Source of the DNA: Aliidiomarina minuta
GTDB lineage: Bacteria; Pseudomonadota; Gammaproteobacteria; Enterobacterales; Alteromonadaceae
Reading direction: 5' to 3'
Assembly (NCBI RefSeq): GCF_003987145.1
Contig: NZ_PIPL01000001.1
Coordinates: 186,001-250,000, forward strand
Length of the DNA stretch: 64,000 nucleotides
Shown: piece after piece, positions 33,158 to 42,246 of the stretch
Position numbering within the stretch: position 1 is the first letter of the stretch
Layout of the letters: each line of letters starts with the position of its first letter
Program-made: the position numbers and the translations under genes
Notes under the pieces: generated by a model
What the model was told of the DNA's origin: nothing
Databases searched by the model: none
What the model saw: the letters and a program-made list of their open reading frames with translations, nothing else

Positions 33158-33613
33158 ATGAATTGGTTTAAAGCAGTCATTGGACTACTTATCGTTGCGG
33201 TTGCAGCCGCTGGGATTTTCCTGATCGTGTATGGCCCTCCGGTGACTACTGAGGATTATTATCAGAATCAGCAGATGTTTGATGAGCAGGATTTCGCCGC
33301 TGCGCAGGATAATGATGACTTAATTCTGATTAACTTTCACCGCCCATGGTGCCCGCCTTGTCGCGAGCAAAAAAGAGTTCTGAATCAATATTTTATTGAC
33401 TTCACTGGGTCGCCGGTTGTGGTTATGGAAATAGACTTTGATAGTCAGCCTGAACTAGTTGAACGCTTTGGAGCTGTTGATCCCACTACCTTAGTACTGT
33501 ATCGGGGCCACCATCGTATCTGGTATACCCATAATCAGACGCAAAGGCCTAATATATACAGTGCTTTACAGGAAGCCGAGTATCATTCGCGTTTGTTTGA
33601 AGAAGATGAATAG
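33158..33613 (+). CDS. Membrane-anchored thioredoxin-like protein
   Basis: 151 residues: an N-terminal transmembrane segment (about 6-25), then a thioredoxin fold with the redox motif HRPWCPPCREQ (Cys65, Cys68) and a probable cis-proline in VDPTTLVLYRGHH. The strand FHRPWCPPC and the topology suggest a periplasmic thiol oxidoreductase of the DsbE/TlpA type, but CPPC differs from the commonest active sites. Substrate unknown. A small zinc-ribbon membrane protein follows after nine bases. Confidence 0.85.
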   Translation: MNWFKAVIGLLIVAVAAAGIFLIVYGPPVTTEDYYQNQQMFDEQDFAAAQDNDDLILINFHRPWCPPCREQKRVLNQYFIDFTGSPVVVMEIDFDSQPELVERFGAVDPTTLVLYRGHHRIWYTHNQTQRPNIYSALQEAEYHSRLFEEDE

Positions 33614-33622
33614 GGTGATCTC

Positions 33623-34267
33623 TTGTTTTACGTAGCTCTGGGCTATTTTCTTTTTGCCATAGCGCAGTTATTTATAGACCTTAGCCAGGCTTCGACAAGT
33701 AGCCCTGATACAGGGGCTTTACTGTTGGTGGTCTTCTACAATTTCTTAATCGCACTTCTGGTCGCTATTGGTTTTTGGTTTGGTAACAGGCTTAGCCGGT
33801 GGCAGAAGACCAGCCCCGTGCAACTAATGCTCATAGGCTTTTCAGTGGCTTTGCTGGTGGCCGTTTTATCCAGTTTCGGTATCGTTGATGGCAGTAGGGG
33901 AAGTGGTGCAGAAACTATGGCTTTTATCTTGCTTGGTTTTGCGGCGTTATTACCTTTTGGGCAGCGGGTGAAAACGGGTGAAAAAGGCTTTTTCTGTTGT
34001 CCTCATTGCGAAAAGAGAATTTCCCTTGCCCGCAAAATGCAGCTGATATCGAAGAAGCGGCTCGCCTGGCAATGTCCTCATTGTGGCAAAGCGGTCAGAT
34101 ATCAGTTTAACTGGAAGTTTTTTCTGCTGGCTTTGTTACCTGCCGTATTAATTTCGTCTTATGTGGCAGGCCCATTCCTGGCCGCCTGGAATGTCTCTAT
34201 CCTGTATTCGAGCTTGCTGGTTGCTGCTGTTATGACGTTGCTTTCTTTACGTCTGCATAAAGGCTAA
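33623..34267 (+). CDS. Membrane protein with paired CPHC zinc ribbon
   Basis: 214 residues, not recognised as a named family. Hydrophobic segments lie at about 3-20, 34-54, 66-85, 99-113, 165-180 and 190-208. Between the fourth and fifth is a probable zinc ribbon with Cys126-x2-Cys129 (CPHCEK) and Cys151-x2-Cys154 (CPHCGK). It starts with TTG at 33623 after an AGGGTGA site; other starts are possible. It probably forms an operon with the thioredoxin-like gene, and the cysteine pairs could be its substrate or a metal site; both are inference. Confidence 0.75.
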   Translation: MFYVALGYFLFAIAQLFIDLSQASTSSPDTGALLLVVFYNFLIALLVAIGFWFGNRLSRWQKTSPVQLMLIGFSVALLVAVLSSFGIVDGSRGSGAETMAFILLGFAALLPFGQRVKTGEKGFFCCPHCEKRISLARKMQLISKKRLAWQCPHCGKAVRYQFNWKFFLLALLPAVLISSYVAGPFLAAWNVSILYSSLLVAAVMTLLSLRLHKG

Positions 34268-34296
34268 GGTCGGCTCTCAGTAGAACCGCCCTTAGC
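34263..34296. terminator. Hairpin between two convergent genes
   Basis: Imperfect stem GCTAAGG-T-CGG / CCG-C-CCTTAGC with a 12-base loop. It covers the stop of the zinc-ribbon gene and ends just before proS. There is no good T-run on either strand, so termination is plausible but weak. Confidence 0.4.
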
Positions 34297-34303
34297 ATGA
34301 GTC

Positions 34304-36013
34304 CTATAGCAAACCCTGTACGACATCAGTGATGGAAATTTTTTCTTTCTCACCACTGCGCCGGTTTTTTAGTTCGACCAGGCCTTCATCCAGGTTGCGT
34401 TCTCCCACCACAATGACGTGCGGAATGCCAATAAGCTCGATATCCGCAAACATCACGCCAGGACGTTCCTTGCGGTCATCAAAAAACACTTCAAGCCCGG
34501 CACCCAGACATTCCTCATAAAGCTGCTCTGCGACCTCCTGGACACGCGCAGATTTGTGCATATTCATAGGGAGTATACAAACCTGAAAAGGTGCCATTTG
34601 CTCTGGCCAGCGAATGCCGTTCTCATCGTTATTCTGCTCAATGGCAGCGGCGACAATTCGGGAAACGCCGATACCATAACAACCCATAGTCAGGTTCTGA
34701 TGTTTACCGTTTTCGTTAAGCACGCCGACTTTCATCATATCGGAGTATTTACTGCCTAACTGGAAAATATGGCCCACTTCTATGCCACGCTTTATTTCCA
34801 GTGTGCCTGTACCGCAAGGGCTGGCGTCGCCAGCTTTTACGTTACGTAAGTCAGCTACTGCAGGAAGTTCAGCATCGCGTTCCCAGTTAATACCGAAAAA
34901 GTGAAAGCCTTCTTCATTAGCTCCGGCCGCGAAATCACTGAGTACGGCCACTTCCCGATCCACTACCGCCGGGATATTCAGATTCACCGGGCCCAGCGAG
35001 CCTGGACCTGCGCCCAGAGCGGCTTTAATTTCTTCATCAGAAGCAAATGTCAGTGGGATGAATACCTGAGGTAGCTTAGCCGCTTTAATAACGTTGAGCT
35101 CATGGTCACCGCGGACAATCAAGGCAACCAACCCGTTCGCTTCACCATCTTCTGTAGCCGCATGCACAATTAGTGTTTTCACGGTGCGTTCAATAGGCAG
35201 GTTAAACTGCTCTATCAGAGCCTGAATAGTTTTAGCCTCTGGAGTTGCTACTTTTTGCATATCTTCGCTCGCTGGGTCTGCTGCCTGCTTACTGGCTATA
35301 GCCTCGGCCAGTTCAACATTCGCGGCGTAATCTGAGCTGTCAGAAAAGGCAATAGCGTCTTCACCTGAGTCTGCTAACACATGAAATTCATGGGAGAGGT
35401 TGCCACCGATAGAGCCTGTGTCGGCTATTACTGGTCTGAAGTCGAGGCCCAAGCGGCTGAAAATATTCTGATAAGCCGTGTACATGCGCGCATAGGTTTT
35501 GCTCAGACATTGCTCAGAAGTGTGAAAGGAATAAGCGTCTTTCATGATGAATTCGCGGGCGCGCATAACACCAAAACGAGGACGAATTTCATCGCGGAAC
35601 TTGGTTTGGATCTGGAATAAGTTTAACGGTAGTTGTTTATAGCTATTTACTTCTTTGCGAACTAATTCACTAATGACTTCTTCATGAGTCGGGCCGAGAA
35701 CAAATTCGCGGTTGTGACGGTCATGTAAGCGCAGTAATTCAGGACCATAGTCTTCCCAGCGTCCAGACTCCTGCCATAAATCAGCAGGTTGAACCATGGG
35801 CATCAAGACTTCAATGGCGCCAGCGGCTTCCATTTCTTCACGTACAATTTGCTCAACCTTACGCAATACCCTTAAGCCGGTTGGCGTCCAGGTGTATAAA
35901 CCAGAAGCAACTTTACGCACCATACCAGCACGTAACATAAGTTGGTGGCTGATGATTTCAGCATCTGAAGGGGTTTCTTTTACGGTGGCAAGTAAATATT
36001 GGCTGCTGCGCAT
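34304..36013 (-). CDS. proS: Prolyl-tRNA synthetase (bacterial type with editing domain)
   Basis: Class II synthetase charging tRNA-Pro. Its 569 residues (E. coli 572) begin MRSSQYLLATVKETPSDAEIISHQLMLRAGM. Motif 2 is visible around FQIQTKFRDEIRPRFGVMRAREF. The middle insertion domain (about 225-400), which edits Ala-tRNA-Pro, is present. Motif 3 is in TMGCYGIGVSRI. A C-terminal anticodon domain ends the protein. The start is confirmed by family N-terminus identity. Confidence 0.97.
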   Translation of the reverse strand: MRSSQYLLATVKETPSDAEIISHQLMLRAGMVRKVASGLYTWTPTGLRVLRKVEQIVREEMEAAGAIEVLMPMVQPADLWQESGRWEDYGPELLRLHDRHNREFVLGPTHEEVISELVRKEVNSYKQLPLNLFQIQTKFRDEIRPRFGVMRAREFIMKDAYSFHTSEQCLSKTYARMYTAYQNIFSRLGLDFRPVIADTGSIGGNLSHEFHVLADSGEDAIAFSDSSDYAANVELAEAIASKQAADPASEDMQKVATPEAKTIQALIEQFNLPIERTVKTLIVHAATEDGEANGLVALIVRGDHELNVIKAAKLPQVFIPLTFASDEEIKAALGAGPGSLGPVNLNIPAVVDREVAVLSDFAAGANEEGFHFFGINWERDAELPAVADLRNVKAGDASPCGTGTLEIKRGIEVGHIFQLGSKYSDMMKVGVLNENGKHQNLTMGCYGIGVSRIVAAAIEQNNDENGIRWPEQMAPFQVCILPMNMHKSARVQEVAEQLYEECLGAGLEVFFDDRKERPGVMFADIELIGIPHVIVVGERNLDEGLVELKNRRSGEKEKISITDVVQGLL

Positions 36014-36070
36014 GGCTGGTTTTGCTCTCCTGGCAATTAAAAAATAAACCTTTAAATAATATGATTCATT

Positions 36071-36772
36071 CTAGCAGTCACTGACAGCAGTGACTACAGC
36101 TTCCTGTGCCATAACCTGCCAGCGAATATTAAGCTGATAAAGTTGCATGCCATAAGTTTTATTATCGTCTTTATGCTGCCGATAGGCGGGCCTGGGATCC
36201 TGCGCTAATACCTGCTCTATTAACAATTTCAGCTGCGGATACTGGCTATGGTAACGGTCTAGCTGCTTTAGCGCCTGAGGGCTGAAATTAACTGGCATCT
36301 GTTGTTGCGGCGCTTCTTGAGCAAAGCCTGACGAGACTTCTGTTAAAGCGTCGCTGTAGGCAATGTAAGGCTTTATATCCAGTACTGGTGTTTTGTCCAG
36401 TAAGTCCAGACCGGAGATAACTAACTGCCAGTGCTTGTCCTCATACAGGATCTCTTCAAGCTTCACCACTGACAGCCCGATAGGGTTGGGTCTGAAAGTT
36501 GAACGGGTGGCGAAAATGCCGACTTTTCGGTTGCCACCCAGACGAGGGGGCCTGACTTTAGGTTTCCACCCTTGTTCTGCAGTGGCATGGAAAACGAATT
36601 GGATCCAGATATGGCTGAAATCCTCTAATCCGGCTATGCATTCTTGCCGATTGTAGTCATCGGTTAGTATCAGCCGCCCCTGAGCACTGCTGACAAGCCC
36701 AGGTTGGCGGGGGATAGCAAATTTCTCCCGGTAGGGTGACTGAACATAGCCGACAGTATTAAATTGATACAT
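36071..36772 (-). CDS. trmO: tRNA t6A37 N6-methyltransferase TrmO
   Basis: SAM-dependent methylation of N6-threonylcarbamoyladenosine at tRNA position 37 (TsaA/TrmO family). The 233 residues start with the beta-barrel core GYVQSPYREKFAIPRQPGL, followed by LEDFSHIWIQFVFH and FATRSTFRPNPIGLSVVKL, the family signature. A C-terminal domain (about 160-233) as in E. coli TrmO is present. Its direction matches proS, but a 57-base gap separates them; cotranscription is possible. Confidence 0.93.
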   Translation of the reverse strand: MYQFNTVGYVQSPYREKFAIPRQPGLVSSAQGRLILTDDYNRQECIAGLEDFSHIWIQFVFHATAEQGWKPKVRPPRLGGNRKVGIFATRSTFRPNPIGLSVVKLEEILYEDKHWQLVISGLDLLDKTPVLDIKPYIAYSDALTEVSSGFAQEAPQQQMPVNFSPQALKQLDRYHSQYPQLKLLIEQVLAQDPRPAYRQHKDDNKTYGMQLYQLNIRWQVMAQEAVVTAVSDC

Positions 36773-36965
36773 GAAACAACCTGGATAGTGAGGGTGAGTT
36801 ATTTGACCACATAATAAATAAATGCACCAAATAATTGGTTAAAAATCGAATTTATCTTAAGTCTTATTTTTAAGTTATTGTTTTTATAGGAATAAATAGA
36901 TGGCCCAGAGTTTGCTATATAAGCATGAAAGCTAGTGTAAATAATTACTTAATAAGGATAAAACT

Positions 36966-37592
36966 ATGAGCTTAAGATATTTTTTAACTACCCTGGTCAT
37001 ACTTGCTGTATTTGTGACTCTTGGGCAAGCGTCAGCCAGCAGCGAAGCTGAGCGTCATTACCGATTTGAAAGTCAGAATGTACGCGTACTGCATATAGAT
37101 AACGCAGTAGGTCAGTTGGATATAAAAAGATCGACGGATAATGAAATTCGAATTGAAGTGGTTTTCGAAGGAAAGCGTGGCGGTTTATTACGTCGTAAAA
37201 CTGATGTCTCTGATGTTGAATTGAATGTTCGGGAGCGAGGCGATCAACTTTATCTGGAGTTTCAGCAGAGTAAAGTGCAGGCTGATTGGGTGGTTTATAT
37301 GCCAGAACTGGATGCACTGCATGTTCACCTTGGTGTAGGAACGGCTGATATTGATCTGGGTGACACTGGATTAGAGCTTCAGGTTGGTGTTGGAACTGCA
37401 CTGATAAATAGCCATAAAAACTTCGTTGGGCAATTTCGTGGTTCCGCCGGTGTTGGCTCAGTTTCTGCGAGCGGCCTGGATAATTATACTTCTCAGCGTC
37501 GGGTAGTAGCTGAGGATGCTAAAGGCACTGGTAATGGTGATAAAGATATAAATGTAGAGGTTGGGGTCGGTGATATTAAGTTGAGTTTATAA
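36966..37592 (+). CDS. Exported DUF4097-like repeat protein
   Basis: 208 residues. A signal peptide (about 1-25, ending ASA-SS) is followed by a beta-rich protein with repeating GVG strands: HLGVGTADIDLG, VGVGTALIN, GVGSVSASG and VGVGDIKLSL. This resembles the beta-solenoid of DUF4097/head-GIN-type adhesin-like proteins. Periplasmic or surface location is predicted; function unknown. A 193-base AT-rich gap precedes it, where I see no convincing promoter beyond a TATATAA at about 36917. A strong terminator follows. Confidence 0.75.
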   Translation: MSLRYFLTTLVILAVFVTLGQASASSEAERHYRFESQNVRVLHIDNAVGQLDIKRSTDNEIRIEVVFEGKRGGLLRRKTDVSDVELNVRERGDQLYLEFQQSKVQADWVVYMPELDALHVHLGVGTADIDLGDTGLELQVGVGTALINSHKNFVGQFRGSAGVGSVSASGLDNYTSQRRVVAEDAKGTGNGDKDINVEVGVGDIKLSL

Positions 37593-37594
37593 TT

Positions 37595-37622
37595 AAAAAG
37601 GCAGCTGTTCAGCTGCCTTTTT
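37595..37622. terminator. Bidirectional rho-independent terminator
   Basis: Perfect 13-bp stem AAAAAGGCAGCTG / CAGCTGCCTTTTT with two bases between arms. Its A- and T-rich edges serve both the upstream plus-strand gene and the convergent H-NS-like gene. Confidence 0.92.
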
Positions 37623-37629
37623 AAAGTAT

Positions 37630-38049
37630 CTACTTAATCAGGAAGTCACTAATTTTTTTACCTTTCTTCAGCGCTTCATTGATAACCTTAGGTGTACGCC
37701 CCTGTCCGGTCCAGGTCTTGCGCTCTCCGTTATCTGTGTATTCATATTTGGCGGGTTTAGGTGTGCGCTTTTTACGTGTACTGGCACCTTTTTTGTCATT
37801 CACAATGTTTTGCAGCTCGGGTGCTAAGTCAGTAATATCCAGACCTGCTGCAGCCATCTGCTTTTTAATTTCATCTACACGAGACCTTTTTTCTTCTTCC
37901 TGTTTCCGTAATTCCGCTTCTTCCTCTTCGCGGTTTACAATAACTCGTTGTAGTTTAGCCTCAACATCCTGTAGTTCAGCAAGCGTTAGCTCTTTGGTCG
38001 CAGCGCGTAAACGACGCTCGTGAGTAAGAATATTTAGAAAATCGCTCAT
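37630..38049 (-). CDS. hns: H-NS family nucleoid protein
   Basis: Nucleoid-associated silencer of AT-rich DNA. The 139 residues comprise an N-terminal coiled-coil dimerisation region (about 15-75, strongly charged EEEEAELRKQEEEKRSRVDEI), a basic linker (KKGASTRKKRTPKPAK), and the DNA-binding domain containing YTDNGERKTWTGQGRTPKVI. The TWTGQGRTP core matches H-NS/StpA; the QGR residues insert in the minor groove (family knowledge). Flanked by a terminator on its 3' side and a 212-base AT-rich leader (38050-38261) without other features. Confidence 0.92.
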   Translation of the reverse strand: MSDFLNILTHERRLRAATKELTLAELQDVEAKLQRVIVNREEEEAELRKQEEEKRSRVDEIKKQMAAAGLDITDLAPELQNIVNDKKGASTRKKRTPKPAKYEYTDNGERKTWTGQGRTPKVINEALKKGKKISDFLIK

Positions 38050-38230
38050 GTTTATACCTTATCTTTTATAAAATTTTACGAGTTATATTGGCAGTTGGGC
38101 TATTAAATACACGAGGGAATTATCAATAGCTTAATATTAGTATTTTAGTACAAAGAAAAAATAAAATAACTTGCTTTTAATAAAGAAAGCGTAAATATCC
38201 TACAAGGATTAAGTAACTCTAGCAATAAAA

Positions 38231-38252
38231 AAACGCTCCGAGAGGAGCGTTT
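38231..38252 (-). terminator. Terminator of the leucine/ETF-QO gene string
   Basis: Perfect 9-bp stem AAACGCTCC / GGAGCGTTT, loop GAGA. Read on the minus strand it is followed by a T-run, placed nine bases after the ETF-QO stop. Confidence 0.88.
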
Positions 38253-38261
38253 AGGATTTGT

Positions 38262-39911
38262 TTACATATTTGGATAATTTGGGCCACCGGTGCCTTCGGG
38301 GGTAACCCACTGAATGTTCTGGCTGGGATCTTTAATATCACAGGTCTTACAATGAATGCAGTTCTGAGCATTAATTTGAAACGCTGGTTCTCCCTTATCA
38401 TCCTGAACTATTTCATAGACGCCTGCCGGACAGTAGCGTTGAGCGGGTTCATTAAATTTAGGTAAGTGAACCTGCACAGGAATGTCTGCGTCTTTTAGTT
38501 TGAGGTGACAGGGTTGATCCTCTTCATGATTGGTATTCGACAGATAAACCGAAGAATTACGATCAAAACTTATTTGATTATCAGGTTTAGGGTAATTAAT
38601 TGGCGTGGCGTCATCCAGGGTTTGCATGCCTTTATAGTCAGGTTGCCAATCTTTAATGTTAAATGGGAGACGACCATTAAACCAGTTTTGATCTAGTGTG
38701 TTAAAGGCGCCACCCAACCAGGTTCCCCATTTATGTACAGCTGGGCCAAAGTTCCGTGACCTATACAGTTCCTCATATAACCATGAACTTTCGAAGCGTT
38801 GTGTATAATCAGTCAGTTCAGTATGGCTTTGATCATTTTTTAATGCTTCAAAAATGCTTTCAGCTGCCAGCATGCCGCTTTTCATAGCGGTATGGTTACC
38901 TTTTATTTTTGCAAAGTTTAGTGTGCCAGCGTTACAACCGACAAGTAAACCTCCAGGCATCGTCATTTTAGGTAATGAATGATAACCACCTTTGGTGATA
39001 GCGCGGGCACCATAACTGACTCGTTTTCCATTATCTAAAAACTTCTTAATTTCCGGGTGCTGTTTATAGCGTTGGAATTCAGCAAATGGATTTACGTTTG
39101 GATTGGTGTAATTAAGATCAATAATAAGGCCAACAAAGACCTGATTATTTTCAGCATGGTACAGGTAGCCACCACCTGAGGCATTGTCGTTAAGAGGCCA
39201 TCCGGTAGTATGGACAACCAGACCTGGCTGATGCTGCTCTTCCGGAACATCCCATATTTCCTTAAAGCCAATAGCATAGTGCTGGGGCGTTTTACCCTCA
39301 TCTAAATTAAATTTGTTGATCAGCTCCTTGCCCAGATGACCCCGGCAACCTTCGGCAAATACCGTATACTTTGCACGTAACTCCATACCCGGCATATAAC
39401 TGTCTTTTTGCTCACCCGTCGCACTGACGCCCATGTCACCGGTAATCACGCCGGCTACTTTATCGTCTTCGGTGTAAAGTACTTCAGCGGCTGAAAAGCC
39501 AGGAAATATTTCCACCCCAAGCTGTTCGGCCTGTTCGGCTAACCAACGACAAACATTGCCCATACTGACGATATAATTACCATCGTTATGGAAGCTTTTA
39601 GGCACCATGAAATTCGGTAGCTTGCTACTTTTTTGCTCACTGTTGAGCATGAAAATATCATCTTTACTAACTGGCGTAGTTAACGGAGCGTCACGCTCTT
39701 TCCAGTCAGAAAACAGTTCGTTCAGGGCTCTGGTTTCAAAAACGGCACCTGACAAGATATGAGCGCCTACCTCGGAGCCTTTCTCAACTACACAAATTTG
39801 TAGTTCCTGCTCGTTGTCTTTAGCGAGTTGCGCTAACCGACAAGCACTGCTTAAACCAGCGGGGCCTGCCCCAACTATAAGTACGTCAAACTCCATGCTT
39901 TCGCGTTCCAT
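38262..39911 (-). CDS. Electron transfer flavoprotein-ubiquinone oxidoreductase
   Basis: Inner-membrane-associated FAD/4Fe-4S enzyme that passes electrons from ETF, and so from acyl-CoA dehydrogenases, to ubiquinone. Its 549 residues begin with the FAD-binding LIVGAGPAGLSSACRLAQ (about 10-27). GRGHLGK-like CRGHLGKELINKFNLDEGK and NFAKIKGNHTAMKSGMLAAE are typical. The C-terminal cluster motif is NCIHCKTCDIKDPSQNIQWV. AAGGAG seven bases before 39911 fixes the start. Its place at the end of the leucine string matches its need there by LiuA. Confidence 0.95.
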   Translation of the reverse strand: MERESMEFDVLIVGAGPAGLSSACRLAQLAKDNEQELQICVVEKGSEVGAHILSGAVFETRALNELFSDWKERDAPLTTPVSKDDIFMLNSEQKSSKLPNFMVPKSFHNDGNYIVSMGNVCRWLAEQAEQLGVEIFPGFSAAEVLYTEDDKVAGVITGDMGVSATGEQKDSYMPGMELRAKYTVFAEGCRGHLGKELINKFNLDEGKTPQHYAIGFKEIWDVPEEQHQPGLVVHTTGWPLNDNASGGGYLYHAENNQVFVGLIIDLNYTNPNVNPFAEFQRYKQHPEIKKFLDNGKRVSYGARAITKGGYHSLPKMTMPGGLLVGCNAGTLNFAKIKGNHTAMKSGMLAAESIFEALKNDQSHTELTDYTQRFESSWLYEELYRSRNFGPAVHKWGTWLGGAFNTLDQNWFNGRLPFNIKDWQPDYKGMQTLDDATPINYPKPDNQISFDRNSSVYLSNTNHEEDQPCHLKLKDADIPVQVHLPKFNEPAQRYCPAGVYEIVQDDKGEPAFQINAQNCIHCKTCDIKDPSQNIQWVTPEGTGGPNYPNM

Positions 39912-39935
39912 GGGCTTCTCCTTTGTTGAGCATTG

Positions 39936-42152
39936 CTATGTAATCTGAATAGGGATTTGACCCTTATACTGATTAAGCAACTGAGTAAATTCGTGAGCTG
40001 GTATCGGACGACTAAATAAAAAACCTTGCCCGATAGTACAGTCTCTATCTAATAAAAATTCCACCTGAGCTTCAGTTTCCACACCTTCAGCAACCAAACC
40101 TATGTCTAAGCTTTTGGCCAGATTAATAATCGTTTGAGTCAGAGTTGCGTCATCTTTGTCGTGCGGTAAGTCCTGCACAAATGAACGATCAATCTTGAGT
40201 GAGTTAACGGGAAAGTGCTTTAAATACGAAAGCGAGGAGTAACCTACACCAAAATCATCGATTGCCAGAGCAATGCCTTTGTCCCGTACTGCATGCATAA
40301 AGTTGGTGTGGGACTGAATGTTTTCAATAAATACCTGTTCGGTAAGTTCAAGTTCAAGGCTTTGTGGTGGCACTTTACTGTCTTCTACAATTTGCATGAT
40401 TTGTTCAACCAGATCCGGCGACTGCAGTTGTTTACCGGACAAGTTTATTGCCATGCTCAGCTCGGAGAAACCGAGGCTATGCCAGGCTGAGAGTTGCTTG
40501 CAAGCGGTCTTCAGAACAAAGTCTGAAATGGGGATAATGAGTCCGGTGTCTTCTGCAATAGGAATAAACTGGTCTGGGCCTATAATAGTGCCATCGTCAT
40601 CGATCCAGCGCACCAAAGCTTCAGCACCAACAATACGACGGCTGTTCATGTCTACTTTGGGCTGATAATAGACGGAGAGTTTATCTCGTTCTACCGCCTG
40701 TCGCAGCCGCTTCATAAGCTTCATACGCTTATTGAGTTCTTCGTGCAGCACCACAGTATATACATGATAAATATTACGGCCGCGTTCCTTGGCTCGATAC
40801 AGTGCTGTATCGGCATTGCGAATCAGGCTCTCCGGGTTATCATCACTTTTACTTAAGGCTACACCAATACTTCCGGATATGAAGATCTCGTAGTCATCGA
40901 CGTAAAAGTGAGTATCCAGTGAATTCAGAACCTGCTGCGCCATATCTTCCAATTGTTGCAGTTCCTGCAACATGGATACTGCAATAACAAATTCGTCGCC
41001 ACCCATTCGCGCCAGGCAGGTGTCTTCGGGCAGTATTTTAAGTAAACGCCCGGCTACTCGTTTTAATAACTGGTCACCGACTGAATGACCCAGAGCATCA
41101 TTTACTTCTTTAAAATTATCTAAATCAATGAACAGCGCACCGACATGGCGTTGTTGCGCCTTTGACTCTTTAAAGAATACATCCAGCTGGGTCATTAAAG
41201 AATTGCGATTAGCCAGGTCGGTTAACCAATCGTGTTCAGCGATATAGGCAACTTTTTTCTCAACCCGCTCGCGTTCTTCAATTTCAATGTATAAGTCGAG
41301 ATTGGTATCAGCTAGTTCCTGAGCTCTTACCCGACTGACACCGAGAACATACAAGACAAAAGTAAGTAACGCAGTGGTAACGCCGCCGGCCAGAATAACT
41401 AATAATGGCAGTATGCTGCGCATTTGCCGCAGACGGTTGTTGGTTGGCCATAGTTCCATAAGCCAGCTTTGATTAAACATGGAGAATTCAATCTCACCGG
41501 CCCAACCGGAGCGCAGGTTATCTGACGAGGAATAGTCAAAAACCATTTCACCCTGCGATAGTGAAGTCACTCTGAATTGAGATTCATCGCTCAGGTTGGC
41601 GGTTACCGTCTCCATTAGCAGACTCTGCATATCGATAATGCCGATGTAATAACTTGCCTGTTCATGGCCGAGGTGAGGAATAATAAGTATCAGGTCGGAA
41701 ATCCCCTCAGTCAGGGGGCCTGCTGAAAGCACATAGCGGTTGCCTGATTCCAGTTGCTGGAGCCGCAACATGAAATCCTGGTCTTCTTTTATCAGGTTCT
41801 GTGATATGGCGCGGGAATTGGATGGATAAAGTCCCTGAACATTAAGATCAGCATCAAGCCATAGCAGACTGCGAAAGTGACGGTAGTAAGCCAGAATAGT
41901 AGTCCCGTCATGCAACCAGTTGTAATTCGTTGTTCCATGGCGCTGGTTATCCCGGGCTACCCAGGTTAATCCGAACATATGGGTTTGCAGTTGTTGACCG
42001 ATAGCATTTTGCATTTCACGAGTTTCATCACGAAGTTGGGCTCGTATATTCTGCTTGTCGTAATAGTACAAAGTTGCCGCAATCAGTATAGTCAGCAGAG
42101 CACCTAATACTGCGGTCAGGATAGCCAGCCGAAAGTGAGAAAATCGTTGCAT
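39936..42152 (-). CDS. Membrane GGDEF-EAL cyclic-di-GMP enzyme
   Basis: 738 residues. Two transmembrane segments (about 8-30 and 248-270) flank a periplasmic sensor region that resembles CHASE (WVARDNQRHGT, FRSLLWLDADLNVQGLYPS). A short coiled coil (RAQELADTNLDLYIEIEERERVEKK) leads to the GGDEF domain, whose GGDEF is intact (about 383-388) but without an RxxD inhibitory site. The EAL domain has EAL at 511-513, INLSGKQL, ELTEQVF, AIDDFGVGYSS, LKIDRSFV and AEGVE. Both synthase and phosphodiesterase activities are possible. It lies between the acetoacetyl-CoA synthetase and ETF-QO genes. Confidence 0.92.
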   Translation of the reverse strand: MQRFSHFRLAILTAVLGALLTILIAATLYYYDKQNIRAQLRDETREMQNAIGQQLQTHMFGLTWVARDNQRHGTTNYNWLHDGTTILAYYRHFRSLLWLDADLNVQGLYPSNSRAISQNLIKEDQDFMLRLQQLESGNRYVLSAGPLTEGISDLILIIPHLGHEQASYYIGIIDMQSLLMETVTANLSDESQFRVTSLSQGEMVFDYSSSDNLRSGWAGEIEFSMFNQSWLMELWPTNNRLRQMRSILPLLVILAGGVTTALLTFVLYVLGVSRVRAQELADTNLDLYIEIEERERVEKKVAYIAEHDWLTDLANRNSLMTQLDVFFKESKAQQRHVGALFIDLDNFKEVNDALGHSVGDQLLKRVAGRLLKILPEDTCLARMGGDEFVIAVSMLQELQQLEDMAQQVLNSLDTHFYVDDYEIFISGSIGVALSKSDDNPESLIRNADTALYRAKERGRNIYHVYTVVLHEELNKRMKLMKRLRQAVERDKLSVYYQPKVDMNSRRIVGAEALVRWIDDDGTIIGPDQFIPIAEDTGLIIPISDFVLKTACKQLSAWHSLGFSELSMAINLSGKQLQSPDLVEQIMQIVEDSKVPPQSLELELTEQVFIENIQSHTNFMHAVRDKGIALAIDDFGVGYSSLSYLKHFPVNSLKIDRSFVQDLPHDKDDATLTQTIINLAKSLDIGLVAEGVETEAQVEFLLDRDCTIGQGFLFSRPIPAHEFTQLLNQYKGQIPIQIT

Positions 42153-42246
42153 ACGTCAGACTTTTTTATCGTTGTTATACGTCTGTTGACGATGATTACC
42201 CAAGCGGCCGCAATAAGCAACCGCCAGGCAACTATTGCGTGACTCT

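Noticed and set aside
36773..36965. AT-rich gap searched for a small RNA or promoter
   Set aside because: Contains a TATATAA but no -35 at proper spacing and no clear hairpin; nothing to support a feature.
38050..38261. 212-base AT-rich stretch as a possible foreign or mobile-element scar
   Set aside because: It is the H-NS-like gene leader plus the ETF-QO terminator; no repeats, att-like or transposase traces seen.
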